NCBI RefSeq assembly: GCF_051014445.1
Contig: NW_027488367.1
Span: forward strand, 29,931,501 to 29,995,500
Direction of reading: 5' to 3'
Length of the DNA stretch: 64,000 nt
Source of the DNA: Colletes latitarsis
Lineage: Eukaryota > Arthropoda > Insecta > Hymenoptera > Colletidae
Within the stretch, counting starts at the first letter, position 1. Every line of letters starts with the position of its first letter. The notes under the pieces are model-generated. The model saw only the letters and a program-made list of their open reading frames with translations, was not told the DNA's origin and searched no databases. Positions 41,181 to 53,225 of this stretch are shown here, one piece after another. The position numbers were made by a program, and so were the translations under genes.

Positions 41181-44167
41181 GTGGTACCACACTGAAACGG
41201 TCGATTATGCCTGGTCTGGATCAATGTTTTAGAGGATAACGCATGTTAGGTCTAGCTTAGGTCAGGGATTTGATCTCATCAGAGTCATACTTTCGCATTC
41301 TTCACATTCTTGGTGGCCAGATCCTGGTCTTCTCCTGGTTTGGATCAAGTAGTAATGTGGTACCACACTGAAACAGTCGGTTAAGCCTGGTTTCGATCAA
41401 TATTTTAGAGGATAACGCATGTTAGGTCTAGGCTAGGTTAGGGATTTGCTCTCATTACGCTCATACTTTCGCATATTTCGCACACTTGTTGGCCAGATCC
41501 TGGTCCTTTTCTGGTTTGGATCACGTAGTACTGTGGTACCACACTGAAACCGTCGATTATGCCTGGTCTGGATCACTGTTTTAGAGGATAACGCATGTTA
41601 GGTCTAGCTTAGGTCGGGGATTTGCTCTCATCAGAGTCATACTTTCGCATTCTTCACATACTTGTTGAACAGATCCTGGTCTTCTTCTGGTTTGAATCAC
41701 GTAGTATTGTGGTACCACACAGAAACAGTCAATTAAACGTGGCCACGATCAATATTTCAGACGATAACGCATGCTAGATCTGGGTTAGGTCTGGGATTTG
41801 CCCTCATCAGGCTCATACAATCGCATATTTCGCATTCTTGTTGCCAAGATCCTGGTCTTCTTCTGGTTTGAATCACGTAGTATTGTGGTACCACACAGAA
41901 ACAGTCAATTAAACCAGGCCACGATCAATATTTTCGAGGATAACGCATGCTAGATCCGGGTTAGGTCTGGGATTTGCCCTCTTCAGACTCATACTTTCGC
42001 ATTCTTCACATAATTCTTGAACAGATCCTGGGTTTTTTCTGGTTTGGATCACGTAGTTTTGTGGTACCACACAGAAGCAGCCAATAAAACCTGGCCACGA
42101 TCAAAATTTTCGAGGATAACGCATGCTAGGTCTGGGTATAGGTCTGGGATTTGCCCTCATCAGACTCACACTTTCGCATACTTCGCACACTTGTTGGCCA
42201 GATCCTGGTCCTTTACTGGATTGTATCACGTAGTAATGTGGTACCACACTGAAAGAGTGGATTAAACCTGGTTTCGACCAATATTTTAGAGGATAACGCA
42301 TGTTAGGTCTGGGTTAGGTCTTGGATGTGCCCTCATCAGGCTCATACTTTCGCGTTCTTCTCATACTTGTTGAACAGATCCTGAGTTTTTTCTGGTTTTG
42401 ATCACGTAGTAACGTCGTACCACACTGAAACAGTCGATTAAACCTGGTTTCGATCAATATTTTAGAGGATAACGCATGCTAGGTCTGGGTTAGGTCTGGG
42501 ATTTGCCCTCATCAGTCTCATACTTCCCGCATTCTTCACATACTTGTTGAACAGATCCTGGGTTTTTTCTGGTTTGGATCACGTAGTAATGTGGTACGAC
42601 ACTGAAACAGTCGATTAAACCTGGTTTCGATCAATATTTTAGAGGATAACACATGTTAGGTCTGGGTTAGGTCTGGGATTTGCCCTTCTCAGACTCATAC
42701 TTTCGCATTCTTCACATAGTTGTTGAACAGATCCTGGGTTTTTTCTGGTTTGGATCACGTAGTACTGTGGTACCACTCTGAAACGGTCGATTATGCCTGG
42801 TCTGGATCAATGTTTTAGAAGATAACGCATGTTAGGTCTAGCTTAGGTCAGGGATTTGCTCTCATCAGAGTCATACTTTCGCATTCTTCACATTCTTGGT
42901 GACCAGATCCTGGTCTTCTCCTGGTTTGAATCACGTAGTATCGTGGTACCACACAGAAACAGTCAATTAAACCTGGCCACGATGAATATTTCAGATGATA
43001 GCGCATGCTAGGTCTGGGTTAGGTCTGGGATTTGCCCTCATCAGAGTCATACTTTCGCATTCTTCACATTCTTGGTGGCCAGATCCTGGTCTTCTCCTGG
43101 TTTGAATCACGTAGTATCGTGGTACCACACAGAAACAGTCAATTAAACCTGGCCACGATGAATATTTCAGAGGATAACACATGTTAGGTCTGGGTTAGGT
43201 CTGGGATTTGCCCTCATCAGTCTCATACTTCCCGCATTCTTCACATACTTGTTGAACAGATCCTGGGTTTTTTCTGGTTTGGATCACGTAGTAATGTGGT
43301 ACCACACTGAAACAGTCGGTTAAGCCTGGTTTCGATCAATATTTTAGAGGATAACGCATGTTAGGTCTAGGCTAGGTCAGGGATTTGCTCTCAACACGCT
43401 CATAATTTCGCATATTTCGCACACTTGTTGGCCAGATCCTGGTCCTCTTCTGGTTTGGATCACGTAGTACTGTGGTACCACACTGAAACGGTCGATTATG
43501 CCTGGTCTGGATCAATGTTTAAGAGGATAACGCATGATAGGTCTAGCTTAGGTCAGGGATTTGATCTCATCAGAGTCATACTTTCGCATTCTTCACATTC
43601 TTGGTGGCCAGATCCTGGTCTTCTCCTAGTTTGGATCAAGTAGTAATGTGGTACCACACTGAAACAGTCGGTTAAGCCTGGTTTCGACCAATATTTTAGA
43701 GGATAACGCATGTTAGGTCTGGGTTAGGTCTTGGATGTGCCCTCATCAGGCTCATACTTTCGCGTTCTTCTCATACTTGTTGAACAGATCCTGAGTTTTT
43801 TCTGGTTTTGATCTCGTAGTAACGTCGTACCACACTGAAACAGTCGATTAAACCTGGTTTCGATCAATATTTTAGAGGATAACGCATGCTAGGTCTGGGT
43901 TAGGTCTGGGATTTGCCCTCATCAGTCTCATACTTTCGCATTCTTCACATACTTGTTGAACAGATCCTGGGTTTTTTCTGGTTTGGATCACGTAGTAATG
44001 TGGTACGACACTGAAACAGTCGATTAAACCTGGTTTCGATCAATATTTTAGAGGATAACACATGTTAGGTCTAGGTTAGGTCTGGGATTTGCCCTCTTCA
44101 GGCTGATGCAATCGCATATTTCGCATTCTTGATGGCCATATCCTGGTCCTTTTCTGGATTGAATCAT
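41181..44167 (+). repeat. Near-identical 17-monomer unit, copy C
   Basis: The block matches 44176-47157 at an offset of 2995 bases. The two share private variants absent from other units, such as CCTTTACTGG at 42212 and 45207 and TTTAAGAGG at about 43518 and 46513. It ends at a hybrid monomer near 44155-44180. Confidence 0.83.
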
Positions 44168-44175
44168 GTAATATT

Positions 44176-47157
44176 GTGGTACCACACTGAAACGGTCGAT
44201 TATGCCTGGTCTGGATCAATGTTTTAGAGGATAACGCATGTTAGGTCTAGCTTAGGTCAGGGATTTGATCTCATCAGAGTCATACTTTCGCATTCTTCAC
44301 ATTCTTGGTGGCCAGATCCTGGTCTTCTCCTGGTTTGGATCAAGTAGTAATGTGGTACCACACTGAAACAGTCGGTTAAGCCTGGTTTCGATCAATATTT
44401 TAGAGGATAACGCATGTTAGGTCTAGGCTAGGTTAGGGATTTGCTCTCATTACGCTCATACTTTCGCATATTTCGCACACTTGTTGGCCAGATCCTGGTC
44501 CTTTTCTGGTTTGGATCACGTAGTACTGTGGTACCACACTGAAACCGTCGATTATGCCTGGTCTGGATCACTGTTTTAGAGGATAACGCATGTTAGGTCT
44601 AGCTTAGGTCGGGGATTTGCTCTCATCAGAGTCATACTTTCGCATTCTTCACATACTTGTTGAACAGATCCTGGTCTTCTTCTGGTTTGAATCACGTAGT
44701 ATTGTGGTACCACACAGAAACAGTCAATTAAACGTGGCCACGATCAATATTTCAGACGATAACGCATGCTAGATCTGGGTTAGGTCTGGGATTTGCCCTC
44801 ATCAGGCTCATACAATCGCATATTTCGCATTCTTGTTGCCAAGATCCTGGTCTTCTTCTGGTTTGAATCACGTAGTATTGTGGTACCACACAGAAACAGT
44901 CAATTAAACCAGGCCACGATCAATATTTTCGAGGATAACGCATGCTAGATCCGGGTTAGGTCTGGGATTTGCCCTCTTCAGACTCATACTTTCGCATTCT
45001 TCACATAATTCTTGAACAGATCCTGGGTTTTTTCTGGTTTGGATCACGTAGTTTTGTGGTACCACACAGAAGCAGCCAATAAAACCTGGCCACGATCAAA
45101 ATTTTCGAGGATAACGCATGCTAGGTCTGGGTATAGGTCTGGGATTTGCCCTCATCAGACTCACACTTTCGCATACTTCGCACACTTGTTGGCCAGATCC
45201 TGGTCCTTTACTGGATTGTATCACGTAGTAATGTGGTACCACACTGAAAGAGTGGATTAAACCTGGTTTCGACCAATATTTTAGAGGATAACGCATGTTA
45301 GGTCTGGGTTAGGTCTTGGATGTGCCCTCATCAGGCTCATACTTTCGCGTTCTTCTCATACTTGTTGAACAGATCCTGAGTTTTTTCTGGTTTTGATCAC
45401 GTAGTAACGTCGTACCACACTGAAACAGTCGATTAAACCTGGTTTCGATCAATATTTTAGAGGATAACGCATGCTAGGTCTGGGTTAGGTCTGGGATTTG
45501 CCCTCATCAGTCTCATACTTCCCGCATTCTTCACATACTTGTTGAACAGATCCTGGGTTTTTTCTGGTTTGGATCACGTAGTAATGTGGTACGACACTGA
45601 AACAGTCGATTAAACCTGGTTTCGATCAATATTTTAGAGGATAACACATGTTAGGTCTGGGTTAGGTCTGGGATTTGCCCTTCTCAGACTCATACTTTCG
45701 CATTCTTCACATAGTTGTTGAACAGATCCTGGGTTTTTTCTGGTTTGGATCACGTAGTACTGTGGTACCACTCTGAAACGGTCGATTATGCCTGGTCTGG
45801 ATCAATGTTTTAGAAGATAACGCATGTTAGGTCTAGCTTAGGTCAGGGATTTGCTCTCATCAGAGTCATACTTTCGCATTCTTCACATTCTTGGTGACCA
45901 GATCCTGGTCTTCTCCTGGTTTGAATCACGTAGTATCGTGGTACCACACAGAAACAGTCAATTAAACCTGGCCACGATGAATATTTCAGATGATAGCGCA
46001 TGCTAGGTCTGGGTTAGGTCTGGGATTTGCCCTCATCAGAGTCATACTTTCGCATTCTTCACATTCTTGGTGGCCAGATCCTGGTCTTCTCCTGGTTTGA
46101 ATCACGTAGTATCGTGGTACCACACAGAAACAGTCAATTAAACCTGGCCACGATGAATATTTCAGAGGATAACACATGTTAGGTCTGGGTTAGGTCTGGG
46201 ATTTGCCCTCATCAGTCTCATACTTCCCGCATTCTTCACATACTTGTTGAACAGATCCTGGGTTTTTTCTGGTTTGGATCACGTAGTAATGAGGTACCAC
46301 ACTGAAACAGTCGGTTAAGCCTGGTTTCGATCAATATTTTAGAGGATAACGCATGTTAGGTCTAGGCTAGGTCAGGGATTTGCTCTCAACACGCTCATAA
46401 TTTCGCATATTTCGCACACTTGTTGGCCAGATCCTGGTCCTCTTCTGGTTTGGATCACGTAGTACTGTGGTACCACACTGAAACGGTCGATTATGCCTGG
46501 TCTGGATCAATGTTTAAGAGGATAACGCATGATAGGTCTAGCTTAGGTCAGGGATTTGATCTCATCAGAGTCATACTTTCGCATTCTTCACATTCTTGGT
46601 GGCCAGATCCTGGTCTTCTCCTAGTTTGGATCAAGTTGTAATGTGGTACCACACTGAAACAGTCGGTTAAGCCTGGTTTCGACCAATATTTTAGAGGATA
46701 ACGCATGTTAGGTCTGGGTTAGGTCTTGGATGTGCCCTCATCAGGCTCATACTTTCGCGTTCTTCTCATACTTGTTGAACAGATCCTGAGTTTTTTCTGG
46801 TTTTGATCTCGTAGTAACGTCGTACCACACTGAAACAGTCGATTAAACCTGGTTTCGATCAATATTTTAGAGGATAACGCATGCTAGGTCTGGGTAAGGT
46901 CTGGGATTTGCCCTCATCAGTCTCATACTTTCGCATTCTTCACATACTTGTTGAACAGATCCTGGGTTTTTTCTGGTTTGGATCACGTAGTAATGTGGTA
47001 CGACACTGAAACAGTCGATTAAACCTGGTTTCGATCAATATTTTAGAGGATAACACATGTTAGGTCTAGGTTAGGTCTGGGATTTGCCCTCTTCAGGCTG
47101 ATGCAATCGCATATTTCGCATTCTTGATGGCCATATCCTGGTCCTTTTCTGGATTGT
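44176..47157 (+). repeat. Near-identical 17-monomer unit, copy D
   Basis: This is the partner of 41181-44167. Differences are few: ATGAGGTACC at about 46289, which breaks the KpnI palindrome, and AAGTTGTAAT at about 46633. The GAATCATGTAATATTG form at 44161 marks the joint between the units and is not found at the corresponding place of other units. Confidence 0.83.
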
Positions 47158-47169
47158 ATCACGTAGTAA

Positions 47170-47181
47170 TGTGGTACCACA
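47170..47181. other. Conserved 12-bp palindrome TGTGGTACCACA (KpnI core), representative copy
   Basis: The sequence equals its own reverse complement over 12 bases. It recurs in the large majority of monomers of both classes, at monomer positions 10-21, while flanking bases vary (AGTAA, AGTATT, AGTAC before it; CTG or CAG after it). Perfect 12-base self-complementarity suits a homodimeric DNA-binding protein or a small cruciform, but no binding protein is known from this sequence. Broken versions exist in defined monomer classes: GTGGTACGAC, GTCGTACCAC, GTGGTACTAC, GTGGTCCCAC, GTGGTTCCAC and the shortened GTGGACCATAC. Confidence 0.85.
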
Positions 47182-47196
47182 CTGAAAGAGTGGATT

Positions 47197-47207
47197 AAAC
47201 CTGGTTT
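47197..47207. other. Dyad AAACC-T-GGTTT, representative of the variable box
   Basis: Five-base arms flank one central base, at monomer positions 37-47. Class A monomers carry this form or a close variant: AAACC-C-GGTTT as at 1470-1480, or AAGCC-T-GGTTT, which has one mismatched arm base. Class B monomers replace the right arm so that the dyad becomes the six-base palindrome TGGCCA. The centre lies about 26 bases from the centre of the KpnI palindrome. The two-state design recalls the A and B boxes of primate alpha satellite, but no homology is implied. Confidence 0.7.
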
Positions 47208-47235
47208 CGATCAATATTTAAGAGAATAACGCATG

Positions 47236-47257
47236 TTAGGTCTAGGTTAGGTCAGGG
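47236..47257 (+). repeat. 11-bp internal direct duplication with two TTAGG motifs
   Basis: TTAGGTCTAGG is followed at once by TTAGGTCAGGG, so an 11-base unit is duplicated inside the monomer at positions 76-97. Most monomers retain both halves; the first half varies (CTAGATCTGGG, CTAGGTCCGGG, TTAGGTCTAGC, and GTATAGG forms carrying one extra base), while the second half is more constant. TTAGG is the telomere repeat of many insects, but here it appears as two isolated copies about one helical turn apart, not as a telomeric tract. Monomers at 16631 and 21547 have lost one half, as expected for slippage or exchange between the halves. Confidence 0.8.
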
Positions 47258-48829
47258 ATTTGATCTCATCAGGCTCATACTTTCGCATTCTTCACATGCT
47301 TGTTGACCAGATCCTGAGTTTTTTCTGGTTTGGATCACGTAGTAATGTGGTACCACACTGAAACAGTCGGTTAAGCCTGGTTTCGATCAATATTTTAGAG
47401 GATAACGCATGTTAGGTCTAGGCTAGGTTAGGGATTTGCTCTCATTACGCTCATACTTTCGCATATTTCGCACACTTGTTGGCCAGATCCTGGTCCTTTT
47501 CTGGTTTGGATCACGTAGTACTGTGGTACCACACTGAAACGGTCGATTATGCCTGGTCTGGATCACTGTTTTAGCGGATAACGCATGTTAGGTCTAGCTT
47601 AGGTCGGGGATTTGCTCTCATCAGAGTCATACTTTCGCATTCTTCACATACTTGTTGAACAGATCCTGGTCTTCTTCTGGTTTGAATCACGTAGTATTGT
47701 GGTACCACACAGAAACAGTCAATTAAACGTGGCCACGATCAATATTTCAGACGATAACGCATGCTAGATCTGGGTTAGGTCTGGGATTTGCCCTCATCAG
47801 GCACATACAATCGCATATTTCGCATTCTTGTTGCCAAGATCCTGGTCTTCTTCTGGTTTGAATCACGTAGTATTGTGGTACCACACAGAAACAGTCAATT
47901 AAACCTGGCCACGATCAATATTTTCGAGGATAACGCATGCTAGATCCGGGTTAGGTCTGGGATTTGCCCTCTTCAGACTCACACTTTCGCATACTTCGCA
48001 CACTTGTTGGCCAGATCCTGGTCCTTTTCTGGATTGTATCACGTAGTAATGTGGTACCACACTGAAAGAGTGGATTAAACCTGGTTTCGACCAATATTTT
48101 AGAGGATAACGCATGTTAGGTCTGGGTTAGGTCTTGGATGTGCCCTCATCAGGCTCATACTGTCGCGTTCTTCTCATACTTGTTGAACAGATCCTGAGTT
48201 TTTTCTGGTTTTGATCACGTAGTAACGTCGTACCACACTGAAACAGTCGATTAAACCTGGTTTCGATCAATATTTTAGAGGATAACGCATGCTAGGTCAG
48301 GGTTAGGTCTGGGATTTGCCCTCATCAGTCTCATACTTTCGCATTCTTCACATACTTGTTGAACAGATCCTGGGTATTTTCTGGTTTGGATCACGTAGTA
48401 ATGTGGTACGACACTGAAACAGTCGATTAAACCTGGTTTCGATCAATATTTTAGAGGATAGCACATGTTAGGTCTAGGTTAGGTCTGGGATTTGCCCTCT
48501 TCAGGCTGATGCAATCGCATATTTCGCATTCTTGATGGCCATATCCTGGTCCTTTTCTGGATTGTATCACGTAGTAATGTGGTACCACACTGAAAGAGTG
48601 GATTAAACCTGGTTTCGATCAATATTTAAGAGAATAACGCATGTTAGGTCTAGGTTAGGTCTGGGATTTGCTCTCATCAGGCTCATACTTTCGCATTCTT
48701 CACATGCTTGTTGACCAGATCCTGAGTTTTTTCTGGTTTGGATCACGTAGTAATGTGGTACCACACTGAAACGGTCGATTAAGCCTGGTCTGGATCAATG
48801 TTTTAGAGGATAACGCATGTTAGGGCTAG

Positions 48830-50589
48830 GTTAGGTCTGGGATTTGCCCTCATCAGGCTCATACAATCGCATATTTCGCATTCTTGTTGCCAAGATCCTG
48901 GTCTTCTTCTGGTTTGAATCACGTAGTATTGTGGTACCACACAGAAACAGTCAATTAAACCTGGCCACGATCAATATTTTAGATGATAACGCATGCTAGG
49001 TCTGGGTTAGGTCTGGGATTTGCTCTCGTCAGGCTCATAAAATCGCATATTTCGCATTCTTGTTGGCCAGATCCTGGTCTTCTTCTGGTTTGAATCACGT
49101 AGTATTGTGGTACCATACAGAAACAGTCAATTAAACGTGGCCACGATCTATATTTTAGAGGATAACGCATGCTAGGTCTGGGTTAGGTCTGGGATTTGCC
49201 CTCATCAGACTCATACTTTCGCATTCTTCACATAGTTGTTGAACAGATCCCGAGTTTTTTCTGGTTTGGATCAAGTAGTAATGTGGTACCACACTGAAAC
49301 AGTCGGTTAAGCCTGGTTTCGATCAATATTTTAGAGGATAACGCATGTTAGGTCTAGGCTAGGTTAGGGATTTGCTCTCATTACGCTCATACTTTCGCAT
49401 ATTTCGCACACTTGTTGGCCAGATCCTGGTCCTTTTCTGGTTTGGATCACGTAGTACTGTGGTACCACACTGAAACGGTCGATTATGCCTGGTCTGGATC
49501 ACTGTTTTAGAGGATAACGCATGTTAGGTCTAGCTTAGGTCGGGGATTTGCTCTCATCAGAGTCATACTTTCGCATTCTTCACATACTTGTTGAACAGAT
49601 CCTGGTCTTCTTCTGGTTTGAATCACGTAGTATTGTGGTACCACACAGAAACAGTCAATTAAACGTGGCCACGATCAATATTTCAGACGATAACGCATGC
49701 TAGATCTGGGTTAGGTCTGGGATTTGCCCTCATCAGGCTCATACAATCGCATATTTCGCATTCTTGTTGCCAAGATCCTGGTCTTCTTCTGGTTTGAATC
49801 ACGTAGTATTGTGGTACCACACAGAAACAGTCAATTAAACCTGGCCACGATCAATATTTTAGATGATAACGCATGCTAGGTCTGGGTTAGGTCTGGGATT
49901 TGCTCTCGTCAGGCTCATAAAATCGCATATTTCGCATTCTTGTTGGCCAGATCCTGGTCTTCTTCTGGTTTGAATCACGTAGTATTGTGGTACCACACAG
50001 AAACAGTCAATTAAACGTGGCCACGATCTATATTTTAGAGGATAACGCATGCTAGGTCTGGGTTAGGTCTGGGATTTGCCCTCATCAGACTCATACTTTC
50101 GCATTCTTCACATAGTTGTTGAACAGATCCCGAGTTTTTTCTGGTTTGGATCAAGTAGTAATGTGGTACCACACTGAAACAGTCGGTTAAGCCTGGTTTC
50201 GATCAATATTTTAGAGGATAACGCATGTTAGGTCTAGGCTAGGTTAGGGATTTGCTCTCATTACGCTCATACTTTCGCATATTTCGCACACTTGTTGGCC
50301 AGATCCTGGTCCTTTTCTGGTTTGGATCACGTAGTACTGTGGTACCACACTGAAACGGTCGATTATGCCTGGTCTGGATCACTGTTTTAGAGGATAACGC
50401 ATGTTAGGTCTAGCTTAGGTCGGGGATTTGCTCTCATCAGAGTCATACTTTCGCATTCTTCACATACTTGTTGAACAGATCCTGGTCTTCTTCTGGTTTG
50501 AATCACGTAGTATTGTGGTACCACACAGAAACAGTCAATTAAACGTGGCCACGATCAATATTTCAGACGATAACGCATGCTAGATCTGG
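48830..50589 (+). repeat. 5-monomer tandem duplication (2 x 880 bp)
   Basis: The block 48830-49709 is repeated at 49710-50589 with an offset of exactly 880 (5 x 176), and matching sequence continues to about 50738. Left of the first copy the monomer reads TTAGGGCTAGG, whereas left of the second it reads CTAGATCTGGG, which fixes the left edge. The crossover lies somewhere within 49701-49858 and cannot be placed more precisely. Confidence 0.82.
49801..49976 (+). repeat. Reference class B monomer
   Basis: This 176-base unit is in the same phase as the class A reference. It keeps the KpnI palindrome at 10-21 but differs in linked blocks: ACAGAAACAGTCAATTAA replaces the ACTGAAACAG..CGATTAA form; TGGCCACGAT replaces TGGTTTCGAT at 42-51; GCATGCTAG (SphI core) replaces GCATGTTAG at 71-79; AATCGCATATTTCGCATTC replaces the CTTTCGCATTCTTCACAT form near 120-138; and the pyrimidine stretch TCTTCTTCTGG replaces the T6 tract near 157-167. 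The dyad CCAG-ATC-CTGG at 147-157 is perfect here (49947-49957). Class B monomers are mixed among class A monomers throughout the window, with recombinant intermediates. Confidence 0.88.
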
Positions 50590-53225
50590 GTTAGGTCTGG
50601 GATTTGCCCTCATCAGGCTCATACAATCGCATATTTCGCATTCTTGTTGCCAAGATCCTGGTCTTCTTCTGGTTTGAATCACGTAGTATTGTGGTACCAC
50701 ACAGAAACAGTCAATTAAACCTGGCCACGATCAATATTTTCGAGGATAACGCATGCTAGATCCGGGTTAGGTCTGGGATTTGCCCTCTTCAGACTCATAC
50801 TTTCGCATTCTTCACATAATTCTTGAACAGATCCTGGGTTTTTTCTGGTTTGGATCACGTAGTTTTGTGGTACCACACAGAAGCAGCCAATAAAACCTGG
50901 CCACGATCAAAATTTTCGAGGATAACGCATGCTAGGTCTGGGTATAGGTCTGGGATTTGCCCTCATCAGACTCACACTTTCGCATACTTCGCACACTTGT
51001 TGGCCAGATCCTGGTCCTTTTCTGGATTGTATCACGTAGTAATGTGGTACCACACTGAAAGAGTGGATTAAACCTGGTTTCGACCAATATTTTAGAGGAT
51101 AACGCATGTTAGGTCTGGGTTAGGTCTTGGATGTGCCCTCATCAGGCTCATACTTTCGCGTTCTTCTCATACTTGTTGAACAGATCCTGAGTTTTTTCTG
51201 GTTTTGATCACGTAGTAACGTCGTACCACACTGAAACAGTCGATTAAACCTGGTTTCGATCAATATTTTAGAGGATAACGCATGCTAGGTCTGGCTTAGG
51301 TCTGGGATTTGCCCTCATCAGTCTCATACTTTCGCATTCTTCACATACTTGTTGAACAGATCCTGGGTTTTTTCTGGTTTGGATCACGTAGTAATGTGGT
51401 ACGACACTGAAACAGTCGATTAAACCTGGTTTCGATCAATATTTTAGAGGATAGCACATGTTAGGTCTAGGTTAGGTCTGGGATTTGCCCTCTTCAGGCT
51501 GATGCAATCGCATATTTCGCATTCTTGATGGCCATATCCTGGTCCTTTTCTGGATTGTATCACGTAGTAATGTGGTACCACACTGAAAGAGTGGATTAAA
51601 CCTGGTTTCGATCAATATTTAAGAGAATAACGCATGTTAGGTCTAGGTTAGGTCTGGGATTTGCTCTCATCAGGCTCATACTTTCGCATTCTTCACATGC
51701 TTGTTGACCAGATCCTGAGTTTTTTCTGGTTTGGATCACGTAGTAATGTGGTACCACACTGAAACGGTCGATTAAGCCTGGTCTGGATCAATGTTTTAGA
51801 GGATAACGCATGTTAGGGCTAGGTTAGGTCTGGGATTTGCCCTCATCAGGCTCATACAATCGCATATTTCGCATTCTTGTTGCCAAGATCCTGGTCTTCT
51901 TCTGGTTTGAATCACGTAGTATTGTGGTACCACACAGAAACAGTCAATTAAACCTGGCCACGATCAATATTTTAGATGATAACGCATGCTAGGTCTGGGT
52001 TAGGTCTGGGATTTGCTCTCGTCAGGCTCATAAAATCGCATATTTCGCATTCTTGTTGGCCAGATCCTGGTCTTCTTCTGGTTTGAATCACGTAGTATTG
52101 TGGTACCACACGGAAACAGTCAATTAAACGTGGCCACGATCTATATTTTAGAGGATAACGCATGCTAGGTCTGGGTTAGGTCTGGGATTTGCCCTCATCA
52201 GACTCATACTTTCGCATTCTTCACATAGTTGTTGAACAGATCCCGAGTTTTTTCTGGTTTGGATCAAGTAGTAATGTGGTACCACACTGAAACAGTCGGT
52301 TAAGCCTGGTTTCGATCAATATTTTAGAGGATAACGCATGTTAGGTCTAGGCTAGGTTAGGGATTTGCTCTCATTACGCTCATACTTTCGCATATTTCGC
52401 ACACTTGTTGGCCAGATCCTGGTCCTTTTCTGGTTTGGATCACGTAGTACTGTGGTACCACACTGAAACGGTCGATTATGCCTGGTCTGGATCACTGTTT
52501 TAGAGGATAACGCATGTTAGGTCTAGCTTAGGTCGGGGATTTGCTCTCATCAGAGTCATACTTTCGCATTCTTCACATACTTGTTGAACAGATCCTGGTC
52601 TTCTTCTGGTTTGAATCACGTAGTATTGTGGTACCACACAGAAACAGTCAATTAAACGTGGCCACGATCAATATTTCAGACGATAACGCATGCTAGATCT
52701 GGGTTAGGTCTGGGATTTGCCCTCATCAGGCTCATACAATCGCATATTTCGCATTCTTGTTGCCAAGATCCTGGTCTTCTTCTGGTTTGAATCACGTAGT
52801 ATTGTGGTACCACACAGAAACAGTCAATTAAACCTGGCCACGATCAATATTTTCGAGTATAACGCATGCTAGATCCGGGTTAGGTCTGGGATTTGCCCTC
52901 TTCAGACTCATACTTTCGCATTCTTCACATAATTCTTGAACAGATCCTGGGTTTTTTCTGGTTTGGATCACGTAGTTTTGTGGTACCACACAGAAGCAGC
53001 CAATAAAACCTGGCCACGATCAAAATTTTCGAGGATAACGCATGCTAGGTCTGGGTATAGGTCTGGGGTTTGCCCTCATCAGACTCACACTTTCGCATAC
53101 TTCGCACACTTGTTGGCCAGATCCTGGTCCTTTTCTGGATTGTATCACGTAGTAATGTGGTACCACACTGAAAGAGTGGATTAAACCTGGTTTCGACCAA
53201 TATTTTAGAGGATAACGCATGTTAG

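Larger units (their letters stand above)
47161..47336 (+). repeat. Reference class A monomer (phase used for all monomer positions)
   Basis: This exact 176-base unit runs from ACGTAG to the base before the next ACGTAG. Landmarks in order: palindrome TGTGGTACCACA at 10-21; dyad AAACC-T-GGTTT at 37-47, followed by CGATCAATATTT; GATAACGCATG-like block around 65-75 (here AATAACGCATG); 11-base direct duplication at 76-97, each half beginning TTAGG; CTCATCAGGCTCATAC at 105-120; TTTCGCATTC at 121-130; CAGATCCTGAG at 148-158; a T6 run at 159-164; TTCTGGTTTGGATC closing the unit. Class A copies typically read ACTGAAACAG and CGATTAA ahead of the dyad. The phase is arbitrary. Confidence 0.9.

Noticed and set aside
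47236..47257. Telomeric or interstitial telomere tract
   Set aside because: Only two TTAGG motifs occur per monomer, separated by other bases; no run of three or more consecutive TTAGG units was seen.
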